Assembly: GCF_024600715.1 (NCBI RefSeq)
Contig: NZ_CP102332.1
Location: forward strand, 4,216,001-4,280,000
Length of the DNA stretch: 64,000 nt
Source: Streptomyces changanensis
GTDB lineage: Bacteria > Actinomycetota > Actinomycetes > Streptomycetales > Streptomycetaceae
Direction of reading: 5' to 3'
In this document: piece after piece, positions 17,260 to 26,218 of the stretch
Position numbering within the stretch: position 1 is the stretch's first letter
Layout: each line of letters starts with the position of its first letter
Program-made: the position numbers and the translations under genes
The notes under the pieces: generated by a model
Database searches by the model: none
What the model was told of the DNA's origin: nothing
Seen by the model: the letters and a program-made list of their open reading frames with translations, nothing else

Positions 17260-17469
17260 CTACGCCGGCCAGTAGGTGCGGGTCCAGGAGCGCGGGCCCG
17301 GGGGCGGCGTCGCCGTCCGGGCGATGCGGGTGGGCGCGGACCACGCCTCCGGCACGCGGGGGGCGTCACCGCCCCCGGCGGCCGCCACGGCGGCGGCGCG
17401 GGCCCGGACCACCGCGAGGGCGGCGGCCAGCTCCTCGGGGGTCGGGTTCCCCCGTACGACCTTGATCAT
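17260..17469 (-). CDS. pccE: Acyl-CoA carboxylase epsilon subunit
   Basis: A 69-residue protein beginning MIKVVRGNPTPEELAAALAVV, the actinobacterial acyl-CoA carboxylase epsilon consensus. It ends in the typical W-rich tail (RSWTRTYWPA), with an Ala-rich linker between. In S. coelicolor the epsilon subunit joins PccB and the biotinylated alpha chain and raises propionyl-CoA carboxylase activity. It starts 10 bases after the pccB stop, so the two are one operon. Confidence 0.92.
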   Translation of the reverse strand: MIKVVRGNPTPEELAAALAVVRARAAAVAAAGGGDAPRVPEAWSAPTRIARTATPPPGPRSWTRTYWPA

Positions 17470-17479
17470 CGAGGCTCCT

Positions 17480-19069
17480 CTACAGGGGGATGTTGCCGTG
17501 CTTCTTCGGGGGCAGGTTTTCCCGCTTCGTGCGCAGCTGACGCAGGCCCTTGACGATCTGCGTCCGGGTCTCCGACGGCATGACCACGCCGTCCACGTAC
17601 CCGCGCTCCGCCGCCGTGTAGGGGTTGAGCAGCGTGTCCTCGTACTCCTGGATCAGCCGGGCGCGCAGCGCCTCCCGCTCGTCCTCCGGGGCGGCGGCGA
17701 TGGCCCGGCGGTGCAGGATGTTGACCGCGCCCTGGGCGCCCATCACCGCGATCTGCGCGGTCGGCCAGGCGAGGTTGAGGTCCGCGCCGAGGTGCTTGGA
17801 GCCCATGACGTCGTACGCGCCGCCGAACGCCTTGCGCGTGATCACCGTGATCAGCGGGACCGTGGCCTCCGCGTACGCGTAGATCAGCTTGGCGCCGCGC
17901 CGGATGATGCCGCCGTACTCCTGGTCCACGCCGGGCAGGAAGCCGGGGACGTCGACGAAGGTCAGGACCGGGATGTTGAACGCGTCGCAGGTGCGGACGA
18001 AGCGCGCGGCCTTCTCGCTGGCGTTGATGTCCAGGCACCCGGCGAACTGCATCGGCTGGTTGGCGACGACGCCGACCGGGAAGCCCTCGACGCGGCCGAA
18101 GCCGGTGACGATGTTCGGCGCGAACAGCCCCTGGACCTCCAGGAACTCGCCGTCGTCCACGACGTGCTCGATGACCGTGTGGATGTCGTACGGCTGGTTC
18201 GCCGAGTCCGGGACGAGCGTGTCGAGCTCGCGGTCCTCGTCCGTCACGTCGAGGTCCGCCTCCTCCGGGAAGGCGGGCGGCTCGGAGAGGTTGTTCGACG
18301 GCAGGTAGGACAGCAGCGACTTGACGTACTCGATCGCGTCCTTCTCGTCCGCCGCCATGTGGTGGGCCACGCCCGACGTCGTGTTGTGCGTCCGGGCGCC
18401 GCCGAGCTCCTCGAAGCCGACGTCCTCGCCGGTCACCGTCTTGATGACGTCGGGCCCGGTGATGAACATGTGCGACGTCCGGTCCACCATGACCGTGAAG
18501 TCGGTGATCGCGGGGGAGTACACGGCGCCGCCCGCGCACGGGCCCACCACCAGGCTGATCTGCGGGATCACCCCGGAGGCGTGGGTGTTGCGGCGGAAGA
18601 TCTCGCCGTACATGCCGAGCGCGCTGACGCCCTCCTGGATGCGGGCGCCGCCGGAGTCGTTGATGCCGATCACGGGGCAGCCCGTCTTCAACGCGAAGTC
18701 CATCACCTTGATGATCTTCTGGCCGAAGGTCTCGCCGAGCGCGCCGCCGAACACGGTGAAGTCCTGCGAGAACACCGCCACCGGGCGGCCGTCGACCGTC
18801 CCGTACCCGGTCACCACACCGTCGCCGTAGGGGCGGTTGCGCTCCAGCCCGAAGTTGGTGGAGCGGTGCCTGGCGAACTCGTCCAGCTCGACGAAGGAGT
18901 CCTCGTCCAGGAGGAGGGCGATCCGTTCGCGGGCCGTCAACTTGCCCTTCGCGTGCTGCTTCTCGACGGCACGCTCGGAACTCGCGTGCGTCGCCTCCTC
19001 GATTCGGCGCTGCAGATCCGCGAGCTTCCCCGCGGTCGTGTGAATGTCGATCTCTTGACGCTCGGACAT
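17480..19069 (-). CDS. pccB: Propionyl/acetyl-CoA carboxylase beta subunit
   Basis: A 529-residue carboxyltransferase that moves CO2 from carboxybiotin to propionyl-CoA or acetyl-CoA, giving methylmalonyl- or malonyl-CoA. The N-terminal half contains [12 protein letters not shown] and [16 protein letters not shown] (acyl-CoA pocket). The C-terminal half contains [15 protein letters not shown] and [20 protein letters not shown] (biotin-side crotonase fold). Acyl specificity depends on a residue in the second pocket that I cannot assign without an alignment. ATG 19069 begins MSERQEID; the longer upstream frame would overlap the birA promoter. It is followed by pccE. Confidence 0.93.
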   Translation of the reverse strand: MSERQEIDIHTTAGKLADLQRRIEEATHASSERAVEKQHAKGKLTARERIALLLDEDSFVELDEFARHRSTNFGLERNRPYGDGVVTGYGTVDGRPVAVFSQDFTVFGGALGETFGQKIIKVMDFALKTGCPVIGINDSGGARIQEGVSALGMYGEIFRRNTHASGVIPQISLVVGPCAGGAVYSPAITDFTVMVDRTSHMFITGPDVIKTVTGEDVGFEELGGARTHNTTSGVAHHMAADEKDAIEYVKSLLSYLPSNNLSEPPAFPEEADLDVTDEDRELDTLVPDSANQPYDIHTVIEHVVDDGEFLEVQGLFAPNIVTGFGRVEGFPVGVVANQPMQFAGCLDINASEKAARFVRTCDAFNIPVLTFVDVPGFLPGVDQEYGGIIRRGAKLIYAYAEATVPLITVITRKAFGGAYDVMGSKHLGADLNLAWPTAQIAVMGAQGAVNILHRRAIAAAPEDEREALRARLIQEYEDTLLNPYTAAERGYVDGVVMPSETRTQIVKGLRQLRTKRENLPPKKHGNIPL

Positions 19070-19188
19070 CGGGATGCGGCTCCCTGCCTGGTCACGTGTG
19101 GTCACGGGTACGGTGGCTACTGGCCCGTAGCGTATCGGCGGGGATGCCGTTCGGCAGTGCGGTCTTTGCCACACCTAGGCTGGGTTGC

Positions 19189-20052
19189 ATGACGCCCCCA
19201 CTTGGTCCAGTCACCGGCTCGGCCGGCCGCTGGAGCGACCTCGAACGACCCCCGCTGAACGCCCCCGCGCTGCGCCGGGCCCTGGTCCGCCCCGGAGCGC
19301 TGTGGACCTCGCTCGACGTCGTGGGCGCGACCGGCTCGACCAACTCCGACCTGGTCGCCCGCGCCGCCGGGCTGCCGGAGGGCGCCGTCCTGGTCGCCGA
19401 GGAGCAGACCGCGGGGCGCGGCCGGCTCGACCGGGCCTGGTCGGCGCCGGCCCGCTCGGGCCTCTTCCTCTCCGTCCTCCTCACCCCGGACGTGCCGGTC
19501 GGACGGCTGGCCTGGCTGCCGCTCCTCACCGGCGTCGCGGTCGCCACCGGCCTCGCCCGGGCGGCCGGCGTCGACACGGCCCTGAAGTGGCCCAACGACC
19601 TGCTCGTCCGGGTGGGCGGGGAGGAGCGCAAGGCCGGCGGCATCCTCGCCGAGCGGGCCGGCGACCACGGGGTCGTGGTCGGCATCGGCCTCAACGTCAC
19701 CCTCCGTGCCGACGAGCTGCCCGTGCCCACCGCCGGGTCCCTCGCGCTGGCCGACGCCGTCTGCACCGACCGGGACCCGCTGCTGCGGGCCGTGCTCCGC
19801 TCGGTGGAGGAGTGGTACCGCCGCTGGACCGCGGCCGGCGGCGACCCGGCGGCGAGCGGGCTCCAGGCGGCCTACGCGGCCGGCTGCGCGACGCTCGGCA
19901 GGACCGTCCGGGCGGAGCTGCCCGGCGACCGCGAGCTGACCGGTGAGGCCGTCGCCGTCGACGGCGACGGGCGGCTCGTCGTGGCCACCGCCGACGGCTC
20001 CCGCGAGGCGGTCGGGGCGGGCGACGTCGTCCACCTGCGCCCGGCCGGCTGA
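19189..20052 (+). CDS. birA: Biotin--[acetyl-CoA carboxylase] ligase
   Basis: A 287-residue BirA/HCS enzyme that makes biotinyl-AMP and transfers biotin to the EAMKM lysine of the carboxylase alpha chain. The catalytic core shows GSTNSDL, the biotin/AMP loop EEQTAGRGRLDRAW, the substrate strand LKWPNDLLV, and KAGGILAE. The C-terminal SH3-like domain begins near residue 240. There is no N-terminal winged helix, so it is a group I, non-regulatory ligase. The possible -10 hexamer TAGGCT (19176-19181) is only 7 bases from the ATG, so the mRNA may be leaderless. It diverges from pccB, linking carboxylase and its activator. Confidence 0.93.
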   Translation: MTPPLGPVTGSAGRWSDLERPPLNAPALRRALVRPGALWTSLDVVGATGSTNSDLVARAAGLPEGAVLVAEEQTAGRGRLDRAWSAPARSGLFLSVLLTPDVPVGRLAWLPLLTGVAVATGLARAAGVDTALKWPNDLLVRVGGEERKAGGILAERAGDHGVVVGIGLNVTLRADELPVPTAGSLALADAVCTDRDPLLRAVLRSVEEWYRRWTAAGGDPAASGLQAAYAAGCATLGRTVRAELPGDRELTGEAVAVDGDGRLVVATADGSREAVGAGDVVHLRPAG

Positions 20053-20213
20053 ACGCGCAGGCCCGTGCGGACGTGAGCCAGGGCACACCTGCCGTATCGT
20101 TGAGGCGATTCGCCGACCGGGTTCGCCGAGGCGGTCGACGAGGGCGTCGACCTGGCGGGTCGCGACAGAACGGCAGGCAGGGCAGTGCGTACGGATCGGG
20201 CAGGAGGCGGCCG

Positions 20214-21362
20214 GTGACCGTCGACGACGCGAACGCGGGCGGAGCGGAACATCCCACCCCCCACCATGTCGTCGACCACACGGCGGAGCCGACCGACAAC
20301 CCCCTGGCCATCCGCCTGGAGCAGCTGATCCTCGGCGCCGAGCGGCGCTACACCCCCTTTCAGGCGGCCCGCACGGCCGGCGTCTCCATGGACCTCGCCT
20401 CCCGCTTCTGGCGGGCGATGGGCTTCGCGGACATCGGGCAGGCCAAGGCGCTCACCGAGGCGGACGTCCTGGCCCTGCGGCGGCTGGCCGGCCTGGTCGA
20501 GGCGGGGCTGCTCAGCGAGCCGATGGCCGTCCAGGTGGCCCGGTCGACGGGGCAGACCACGGCGCGGCTCGCCGAATGGCAGATCGACTCCTTCCTGGAG
20601 GGGCTGACCGAGCCGCCCGAGCCGGGGATGACCCGCACCGAGGTCACGTACCCCCTGGTGGAGCTGCTGCTGCCGGAACTCCAGGAGTTCCTGGTGTACG
20701 TGTGGCGGCGGCAGCTCGCCGCGGCGACCGGCCGGGTCGTCCAGGCGGGTGACGACGACGAGATGGTCGACCGGCGGCTCGCCGTGGGCTTCGCGGACCT
20801 CGTCGGCTTCACCCGGCTGACGCGCCGGCTGGAGGAGGAGGAGCTCGGCGAGCTGGTCGAGGCGTTCGAGACCACCTGCGCCGACCTCGTCGCCGCGCAC
20901 GGCGGCCGGCTGATCAAGACCCTCGGGGACGAGGTGCTCTTCGCCGCCGACGACGCGGGGACCGCCGCCGAGATCTCCCTGCGGCTCATCGAGACGCTGC
21001 GGGGCGACGACACCATGCCCGCCCTCCGCGTCGGCATCGCCTTCGGCACGGTCACCACCCGCATGGGCGACGTCTTCGGCACGACGGTGAACCTCGCGAG
21101 CCGGCTCACGTCGATAGCGCCGAAGGACGCCGTGCTGGTCGACGGGGCCCTGGCGGAGGAGCTGGCCCGTACGGGCGAGGCGCCCGTGTCCGAGGCGCAG
21201 GCGGCGGAGGAGGCGGCCCGCGCGGAGAAGGAGGGCCGGGCCCCGGCCCCGTACCGCTTCGCCCTCCAGCCCATGTGGCAGCGGCCGGTCCGCGGCCTCG
21301 GCGTCATCGAACCCTGGCTGCTGTCGCGGCGGGAGCCTAAGATCCCCGGTGAGACGCGATAA
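20214..21362 (+). CDS. cya: Class III adenylate cyclase with N-terminal regulatory domain
   Basis: A 382-residue enzyme making cAMP from ATP. The N-terminal helical domain (about 30-165) resembles the pH-responsive regulatory domain of M. tuberculosis Rv1264. The cyclase domain carries metal-binding Asp in GFADLVGFT (D195) and TLGDEV (D239), the adenine-selecting Lys235 in IKTLGDE, and the transition-state Asn293 and Arg297 in NLASR, so it should be active. GTG 20214 follows an excellent CAGGAGG; the upstream extension is Arg/Gly-rich noise. S. coelicolor has a single main cyclase in this position, needed for germination and normal development. Confidence 0.92.
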   Translation: MTVDDANAGGAEHPTPHHVVDHTAEPTDNPLAIRLEQLILGAERRYTPFQAARTAGVSMDLASRFWRAMGFADIGQAKALTEADVLALRRLAGLVEAGLLSEPMAVQVARSTGQTTARLAEWQIDSFLEGLTEPPEPGMTRTEVTYPLVELLLPELQEFLVYVWRRQLAAATGRVVQAGDDDEMVDRRLAVGFADLVGFTRLTRRLEEEELGELVEAFETTCADLVAAHGGRLIKTLGDEVLFAADDAGTAAEISLRLIETLRGDDTMPALRVGIAFGTVTTRMGDVFGTTVNLASRLTSIAPKDAVLVDGALAEELARTGEAPVSEAQAAEEAARAEKEGRAPAPYRFALQPMWQRPVRGLGVIEPWLLSRREPKIPGETR

Positions 21363-21391
21363 CGCTCGTTAACCGGGAGGGTGGGCGCCAC

Positions 21392-22246
21392 ATGTCCGAG
21401 CAGCAGACCGAGGACCGGGCCGGAGCCGGGGCGCCGGGGGGAGCCGCCGGCGCGGCGGAGGAGGAGCGGTACGGCGAGTTCGTCGCCGTCCGGCGGCACG
21501 GCTTCACGGCCGAGCTGGTCCTCGACCGGCCGCAGGCCATGAACGCCGTCTCCACCGCCATGGCCCGCTCCATCGGCGCCGCCTGCGACGCGCTCGCCGC
21601 CGACCCGTCGGTGCGCGTCACGGTGCTGACCTCCACCCATGACCGGGCCTTCTGCGTCGGCGCCGACCTGAAGGAGCGCAACTCCTTCACCGACGCCGAG
21701 CTGCTGCGCCAGCGGCCCACCGCGCGCGCCGCCTACACGGGCGTGCTGGAGCTGCCGATGCCGACCGTCGCCGCCGTGCGCGGCTTCGCGCTGGGCGGCG
21801 GCTTCGAGCTGGCGCTCGCCTGCGACCTGATCGTCGCCGACGCCACCGCGGTCGTCGGGCTGCCCGAGGTGTCCGTCGGCGTCATTCCCGGCGGCGGGGG
21901 CACGCAGCTGCTGCCGCGCCGCGTGGGCGCCGCCCGCGCCGCCGAGCTGGTCTTCACGGCCCGCCGCGTGGCCGCCGCCGAGGCGGCCGCCCTCGGCCTG
22001 GTCGACGAGCTGGTCGAGGACGACGCGCGCGGCGCCGCGCTGGAGCTGGGCGCCCGCATCGCGGCGAACTCGCCCGTCGGGCTGCGCGCCGCCAAGCGCG
22101 CCCTGCGGCTGGGGCAGGGGCTGGACCTGCGGGCCGGGCTGGAGGTCGAGGACGCGGCGTGGCGGTCCGTCGCCTTCTCCGGCGACCGCAAGGAGGGCGT
22201 CGCCGCCTTCAACGAGAAGCGCCCGCCGAGCTGGCCGGGGGAGTAG
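21392..22246 (+). CDS. Enoyl-CoA hydratase/isomerase family protein
   Basis: A 284-residue crotonase-fold enzyme with an N-terminal acidic extension of about 25 residues. The oxyanion-hole segments are AFCVGADLKERN and ALGGGFELALACDLIVA. The catalytic region PEVSVGVIPGGGGTQLLPRRVG carries the conserved Glu of hydratases (the Pro-Glu of LPEVSVG), but the usual first catalytic Glu is not obvious. The reaction could be beta-oxidation hydration or a branched-chain step such as methylglutaconyl-CoA hydration. It starts 29 bases after cya and may share its transcript. Confidence 0.85.
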   Translation: MSEQQTEDRAGAGAPGGAAGAAEEERYGEFVAVRRHGFTAELVLDRPQAMNAVSTAMARSIGAACDALAADPSVRVTVLTSTHDRAFCVGADLKERNSFTDAELLRQRPTARAAYTGVLELPMPTVAAVRGFALGGGFELALACDLIVADATAVVGLPEVSVGVIPGGGGTQLLPRRVGAARAAELVFTARRVAAAEAAALGLVDELVEDDARGAALELGARIAANSPVGLRAAKRALRLGQGLDLRAGLEVEDAAWRSVAFSGDRKEGVAAFNEKRPPSWPGE

Positions 22247-22517
22247 GACGCCGCCGGCTCGGGCCTCGGCCCGGGGCCCGCGGCCGGGGTCCGGGGGCGG
22301 GCGCGGGGGCCGGCTCCCGGCCCGGCCCGGATCCGGCGTGGGTTCCGGCGCGGGCGCGGGGGTCGGCCCCGGGTCCCGCCCCGGCCGCGGCTTTGGCGTG
22401 GGTTTCGGGCCCCCGCGTGGGCTCCCGGCCCGGCGGGTGCCGCGGGGCGCGTGGTCACCTGGAGTAACCAGTGGGGCCCTTGGGTGAAAAGTTCGGACAC
22501 CTCCCTAAGCTTGAGGA
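22247..22517. other. G+C-rich intergenic spacer
   Basis: 271 bases of imperfect GGCCCGGGGC/GGCGCGGGCGCGGGGGTC-type repeats between the enoyl-CoA hydratase and GGDEF genes. There is no gene. The last 70 bases before 22518 are less G+C-rich and probably hold the promoter of the GGDEF gene. Confidence 0.45.
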
Positions 22518-23735
22518 ATGCGTGAGGATGTCCGACTGCAGGCCGTGGTGGCGCTGGCGCAGGCCATGGCGGCGGCGCACACGCCGCGGGAGTGCTGGCG
22601 GGCCGCGGCGCTGGGCGCGTGCGACGCGCTCGGCGGAACGTTCGCGGCGCTGTCCACCTGGCAGCGGGACCTGGGCCGGCTGAAGGTCCTCGTGAACGCC
22701 GGTCGGCGGACGCCCGACGAGGAGGAGTTCCCCGACTCCGAGACGTACCCCGTGCACCAGTTCTCCGAGATCACCGAGTTCCTGCACGACCGGTGGGCGG
22801 GCGGGGGCGAGCCGAACGCCTGGGTGGAGACCGCCGACGACGGCGACCCCGCGCCGGGCGCGTACGGCCGGGGCGGTTCCGTCGGCGGCCCGGGCGGCGG
22901 CCCCGTCCGGCCCGGCGGCCTCCCCGGCCGGGCGGAACCGCGGTCCTGGGGCCGGGTGGCGGCGCTGCGCCGGCGCGGGCGCGGCAGCTGCGTGGTCGCG
23001 CCGATCGTGCTGCACGGACGGGCGTGGGGCGAGCTGTACGTCGCCCGCCCGGTCGGGGCGCCGGCCTTCGACCGGGACGACGCCGACTTCGCGACCGTGC
23101 TGGCCTCCGTGGTGGCCGCCGGCATCGCCCAGACCGAACGGCTGGAGGAGGTCAGGAAGCTGGCCTTCACCGACCCGCTGACCGGGCTGGCCAACCGCAG
23201 GGCCGTCGACACCCGCCTGGACGAGGCGGTCGACCGCTTCCTCACCGACGGGGCCGTCGTCAGCCTCGTCGTGTGCGACCTGAACGGGCTCAAGCACGTC
23301 AACGACACCCACGGGCACGCCGTCGGCGACCGCCTCCTGGAGCGCTTCGGGTCGCTGCTCTCCTGCTGCGGGGCGCGGCTGCCCGGGGCGCTGGCCGCGC
23401 GTCTCGGCGGGGACGAGTTCTGCCTGCTCGCGGTGGGGCCGGAGGCCGACGAGGTGGTCGCGGCCGCCGACGAGTTGTGCGTACGCGCCGGCGAACTGGA
23501 GTTCGGCGAGGGCGTGGCGTGCGGGGTGGCGTCGACGGGCGACCCGATCGGGCCCGTGCGGTCCGCCCGGCGGCTGTTCCGGCTCGCCGACGCCGCCCAG
23601 TACCGCGCGAAGGCCGCCCGGTCGCCGAAGCCGGTGGTCGCCGGGCGGGACGGCTCCGTCGTACGGCTCGCCGACGCCCCGCCGGCCGGCCACCGCGACC
23701 GCCGGCGCTTCCGCGACGCCCGCCCGGGTGGCTGA
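22518..23735 (+). CDS. cdgE: GAF-GGDEF diguanylate cyclase
   Basis: A 405-residue cytoplasmic protein. The GAF-like sensor is about residues 10-205, interrupted by a Gly/Pro-rich loop at 108-140. The GGDEF domain is about 215-385. The catalytic GGDEF is intact at 297-301 and the substrate residues FTDPLTGLANRR and CDLNGLKHVND are present, so c-di-GMP synthesis is expected. The inhibitory RxxD site that should end five residues before GGDEF is missing, so product inhibition may be weak. S. coelicolor/venezuelae CdgE has the same GAF-GGDEF layout and, as I recall, the same place before hutH. A TAAGCT hexamer lies 6 bases before the ATG. Confidence 0.88.
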   Translation: MREDVRLQAVVALAQAMAAAHTPRECWRAAALGACDALGGTFAALSTWQRDLGRLKVLVNAGRRTPDEEEFPDSETYPVHQFSEITEFLHDRWAGGGEPNAWVETADDGDPAPGAYGRGGSVGGPGGGPVRPGGLPGRAEPRSWGRVAALRRRGRGSCVVAPIVLHGRAWGELYVARPVGAPAFDRDDADFATVLASVVAAGIAQTERLEEVRKLAFTDPLTGLANRRAVDTRLDEAVDRFLTDGAVVSLVVCDLNGLKHVNDTHGHAVGDRLLERFGSLLSCCGARLPGALAARLGGDEFCLLAVGPEADEVVAAADELCVRAGELEFGEGVACGVASTGDPIGPVRSARRLFRLADAAQYRAKAARSPKPVVAGRDGSVVRLADAPPAGHRDRRRFRDARPGG

Positions 23736-23866
23736 CCGGGGGCCCGCCCGGCGGGTGTGTGGGCGGGTGGGGGGCGCCGCCGTCCGGGTGGGGTGCGCCC
23801 GGTGGTGGGGGGCAGGCTCGGGGGTGAGGGGCGGTCGGGGGTAAGGGGCTGCCTCGCCGCAGGGTA

Positions 23867-23895
23867 GTGACACGTTGGGATTCAGTCCGTAGGGT
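23867..23895 (+). promoter_or_regulatory. Probable hutH promoter
   Basis: A -35-like GTGACA (23867-23872) and -10-like TAGGGT (23890-23895) are separated by 17 bases, ending 7 bases before the hutH ATG at 23903. This spacing puts the transcript start at or near the ATG, so hutH mRNA may be leaderless. Confidence 0.5.
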
Positions 23896-23902
23896 GCTGA
23901 AT

Positions 23903-25450
23903 ATGGATATGCACACTGTCGTGGTGGGGACGTCCGGTACCACCGCCGCCGACGTCATCGCCGTCGCCCGCGGCAACGCCCGCGTCGAGCTGTCCCAGGA
24001 GGCCCTCGACGCCCTCGCCCGCGCCCGGGAGATCGTGGACGCCCTCGCCGCCAAGCCGGAGCCGGTCTACGGCGTCTCGACCGGGTTCGGGGCGCTCGCC
24101 ACGCGGCACATCGACCAGGACCTGCGCGGCCGGCTCCAGCGCAACATCGTCCGCTCGCACGCCGCCGGCATGGGCCCGCGCGTCGAGCGGGAGGTCGTCC
24201 GGGCCCTGATGTTCCTGCGTCTGAAGACCGTCGCCTCCGGGCACACCGGCGTGCGCCCGCACGTCGCCCGGACCATGGCCGACGTCCTCAACGCCGGCAT
24301 CACCCCCGTCGTCCACGAGTACGGCTCGCTCGGCTGCTCCGGCGACCTCGCGCCGCTCTCCCACTGCGCGCTCACCCTCATGGGCGAGGGCGACGCCGAG
24401 GGTCCCGACGGCGAGGTCCGCCCCGCCGCCGAGCTGCTCGCCGCCCACGGCATCACCCCCGTCGAGCTGCGGGAGAAGGAGGGGCTCGCCCTCCTCAACG
24501 GCACCGACGGCATGCTCGGCATGCTCGTCATGGCCCTGGCCGACCTGGACACCCTGTACAAGACGGCCGACGTCACCGCCGCGCTCTCCCTGGAGGCCCT
24601 GCTCGGCACCGACAGGGTCCTGCGGCCCGAGCTGCACGCCATCCGCCCGCACCCCGGACAGGGCGCGGCCGCCGCCAACATGCTCGCCGTCCTCGACGGC
24701 TCCGGCCTCGTCGGGCACTACCAGGCCGACGAGGCGCCCCGTGTGCAGGACGCCTACTCGGTGCGCTGCGCCCCCCAGGTCGCCGGCGCGGGCCGGGACA
24801 CCCTGGCGCACGCCCGGCTCGTCGCCGAGCGCGAGCTCGCCTCCGCCGTCGACAACCCCGTCGTCCTGTCCGACGGCCGCGTCGAGTCCAACGGCAACTT
24901 CCACGGCGCCCCGGTCGCGTACGTCCTCGACTTCCTCGCCGTCGCCGCCGCCGACCTCGGCTCCATCGCCGAGCGGCGCACCGACCGGCTCCTCGACAAG
25001 AACCGCAGCCACGGCCTGCCGCCGTTCCTCGCCGACGACGCGGGCGTCGACTCCGGTCTCATGATCGCCCAGTACACGCAGGCCGCGCTGGTCAGCGAGA
25101 TGAAGCGGCTCGCCGTCCCGGCCTCCGCCGACTCCATCCCGTCGTCGGCCATGCAGGAGGACCACGTCTCCATGGGCTGGTCCGCGGCCCGCAAGCTGCG
25201 CACGGCCATCGGCAACCTCAACCGGATCCTCGCCGTCGAGCTGTACGCGGCGACCCGCGCGATCGAGCTGCGCCACGGCCTGACCCCGGCCCCGGCCTCC
25301 CGCGCCGTCATCCACGCGCTGCGCGCCGCCGGCGTCGAGGGCCCCGGCCCGGACCGGTTCCTGGCGCCCGACCTGGAGGCCGCCGACGCGTTCGTCCGGG
25401 CGGGCGGGGTCGTCGCGGCCGCCGAGCAGGTCACCGGGCCGCTCGCCTGA
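23903..25450 (+). CDS. hutH: Histidine ammonia-lyase
   Basis: A 515-residue enzyme that eliminates ammonia from L-histidine to give urocanate, the first step of the Hut pathway. The MIO electrophile forms from residues 145-147, here Cys-Ser-Gly in GSLGCSGDLAPLSH rather than the commoner Ala-Ser-Gly. The catalytic Tyr60 lies in PVYGVSTGFG. The conserved NGTDGM, QDAYSVRC and SMQEDHVSMG-like segments are present. ATG 23903 is used; an in-frame upstream GTG overlaps the promoter. No other hut gene is adjacent, as is usual in Streptomyces. Confidence 0.94.
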   Translation: MDMHTVVVGTSGTTAADVIAVARGNARVELSQEALDALARAREIVDALAAKPEPVYGVSTGFGALATRHIDQDLRGRLQRNIVRSHAAGMGPRVEREVVRALMFLRLKTVASGHTGVRPHVARTMADVLNAGITPVVHEYGSLGCSGDLAPLSHCALTLMGEGDAEGPDGEVRPAAELLAAHGITPVELREKEGLALLNGTDGMLGMLVMALADLDTLYKTADVTAALSLEALLGTDRVLRPELHAIRPHPGQGAAAANMLAVLDGSGLVGHYQADEAPRVQDAYSVRCAPQVAGAGRDTLAHARLVAERELASAVDNPVVLSDGRVESNGNFHGAPVAYVLDFLAVAAADLGSIAERRTDRLLDKNRSHGLPPFLADDAGVDSGLMIAQYTQAALVSEMKRLAVPASADSIPSSAMQEDHVSMGWSAARKLRTAIGNLNRILAVELYAATRAIELRHGLTPAPASRAVIHALRAAGVEGPGPDRFLAPDLEAADAFVRAGGVVAAAEQVTGPLA

Positions 25451-25499
25451 CACCCCTGGAGGCGGGACCGTCCCGGAGGGGGCGGCCCGCCTCCGGGGC

Positions 25500-25720
25500 G
25501 ACTTCGGGCCGCGCGTCCGAAGGGCCTGCCTCCCGGGGGGCGCCTGCGGGGGTTCGCCTCCGGGGCCGGCTCCCGGGTCCCGCCTCCCGGGGGTTCGCCT
25601 CCGGGGGGGGGGGTACGCCTCCCGGCGATTCGCCTCCGGGGGGCGACTCCCGGGCGTTCGCCTCCTGGGGGTTCGTCTCCAGGGGGCAGCCTCCCAGGGT
25701 TCGTCTCCGGCCGGAGCGGC
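25500..25720. repeat. Degenerate TTCGCCTCCGGGGG repeat tract
   Basis: About ten imperfect copies of a 14-20-base unit (GTTCGCCTCC followed by a run of G) fill the space between hutH and the convergent LAxTG protein gene. One copy contains an unusually long G run near 25605-25615. There is no gene here. It may act as a transcription barrier or be a slippage-prone, drifting tract. Confidence 0.6.
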
Positions 25721-25776
25721 GCCGTCCGGTCGGGGCCCACGCGCCCGGCGGGCGGTGCGGGTGCCGGGCGTACGCG

Positions 25777-26112
25777 TCAGGACGACGCCGGTGCCCCGCG
25801 CCGTACCGCGAAGGTCACCAGGCCGACGCCGACGGCGAGGAACGCCGTGCCGCCGAGCAGGTACGGCGAGGCGTCGACGCCGGTGCCCGTGTCGGCCAGC
25901 CGCAGCTGCTGCGCGGCCGTCCCGGACCCGGCGCCCGGCGCGCCGCCGGCCGCCGCGGCGCGCACGTCGGAGGCGTCCGCCGCCTTCCGCCGGGTGGACT
26001 CCGAGGCGCCCGGCTCCTCGCCGGTGGCGTTGGCCGAGGGCACGAACCACAGGGCGCCGAGCAGCGTCCCGGCGGCGGTGGCGGTCAGCAGAGGTCGGCG
26101 TGCGACGGACAC
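25777..26112 (-). CDS. Small LAxTG-type cell-wall-anchored protein
   Basis: A 111-residue exported protein. The signal peptide is at residues 1-29 (RRPLLTATAAGTLLGALWF, cleavage near ANATG). A low-complexity Ala/Gly/Ser-rich mature stretch of about 40 residues follows. The C-terminal sorting signal has LADTG at 72-76, a hydrophobic helix at about 84-103 and a short RRGAP tail. LAxTG is the motif cut by Streptomyces class E sortases. The mature surface part is only about 45 residues, with no recognisable domain. Confidence 0.75.
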   Translation of the reverse strand: MSVARRPLLTATAAGTLLGALWFVPSANATGEEPGASESTRRKAADASDVRAAAAGGAPGAGSGTAAQQLRLADTGTGVDASPYLLGGTAFLAVGVGLVTFAVRRGAPASS

Positions 26113-26218
26113 AGATTCAGATCCCCTTGCGGAACCGAGAATTGGGTGTTGCGCAGATGCTAGTGAACACAGCGGGTCGCAGAAAAGTCGCGGGCTCGGG
26201 CGGCTTACCCTCCGTCAT

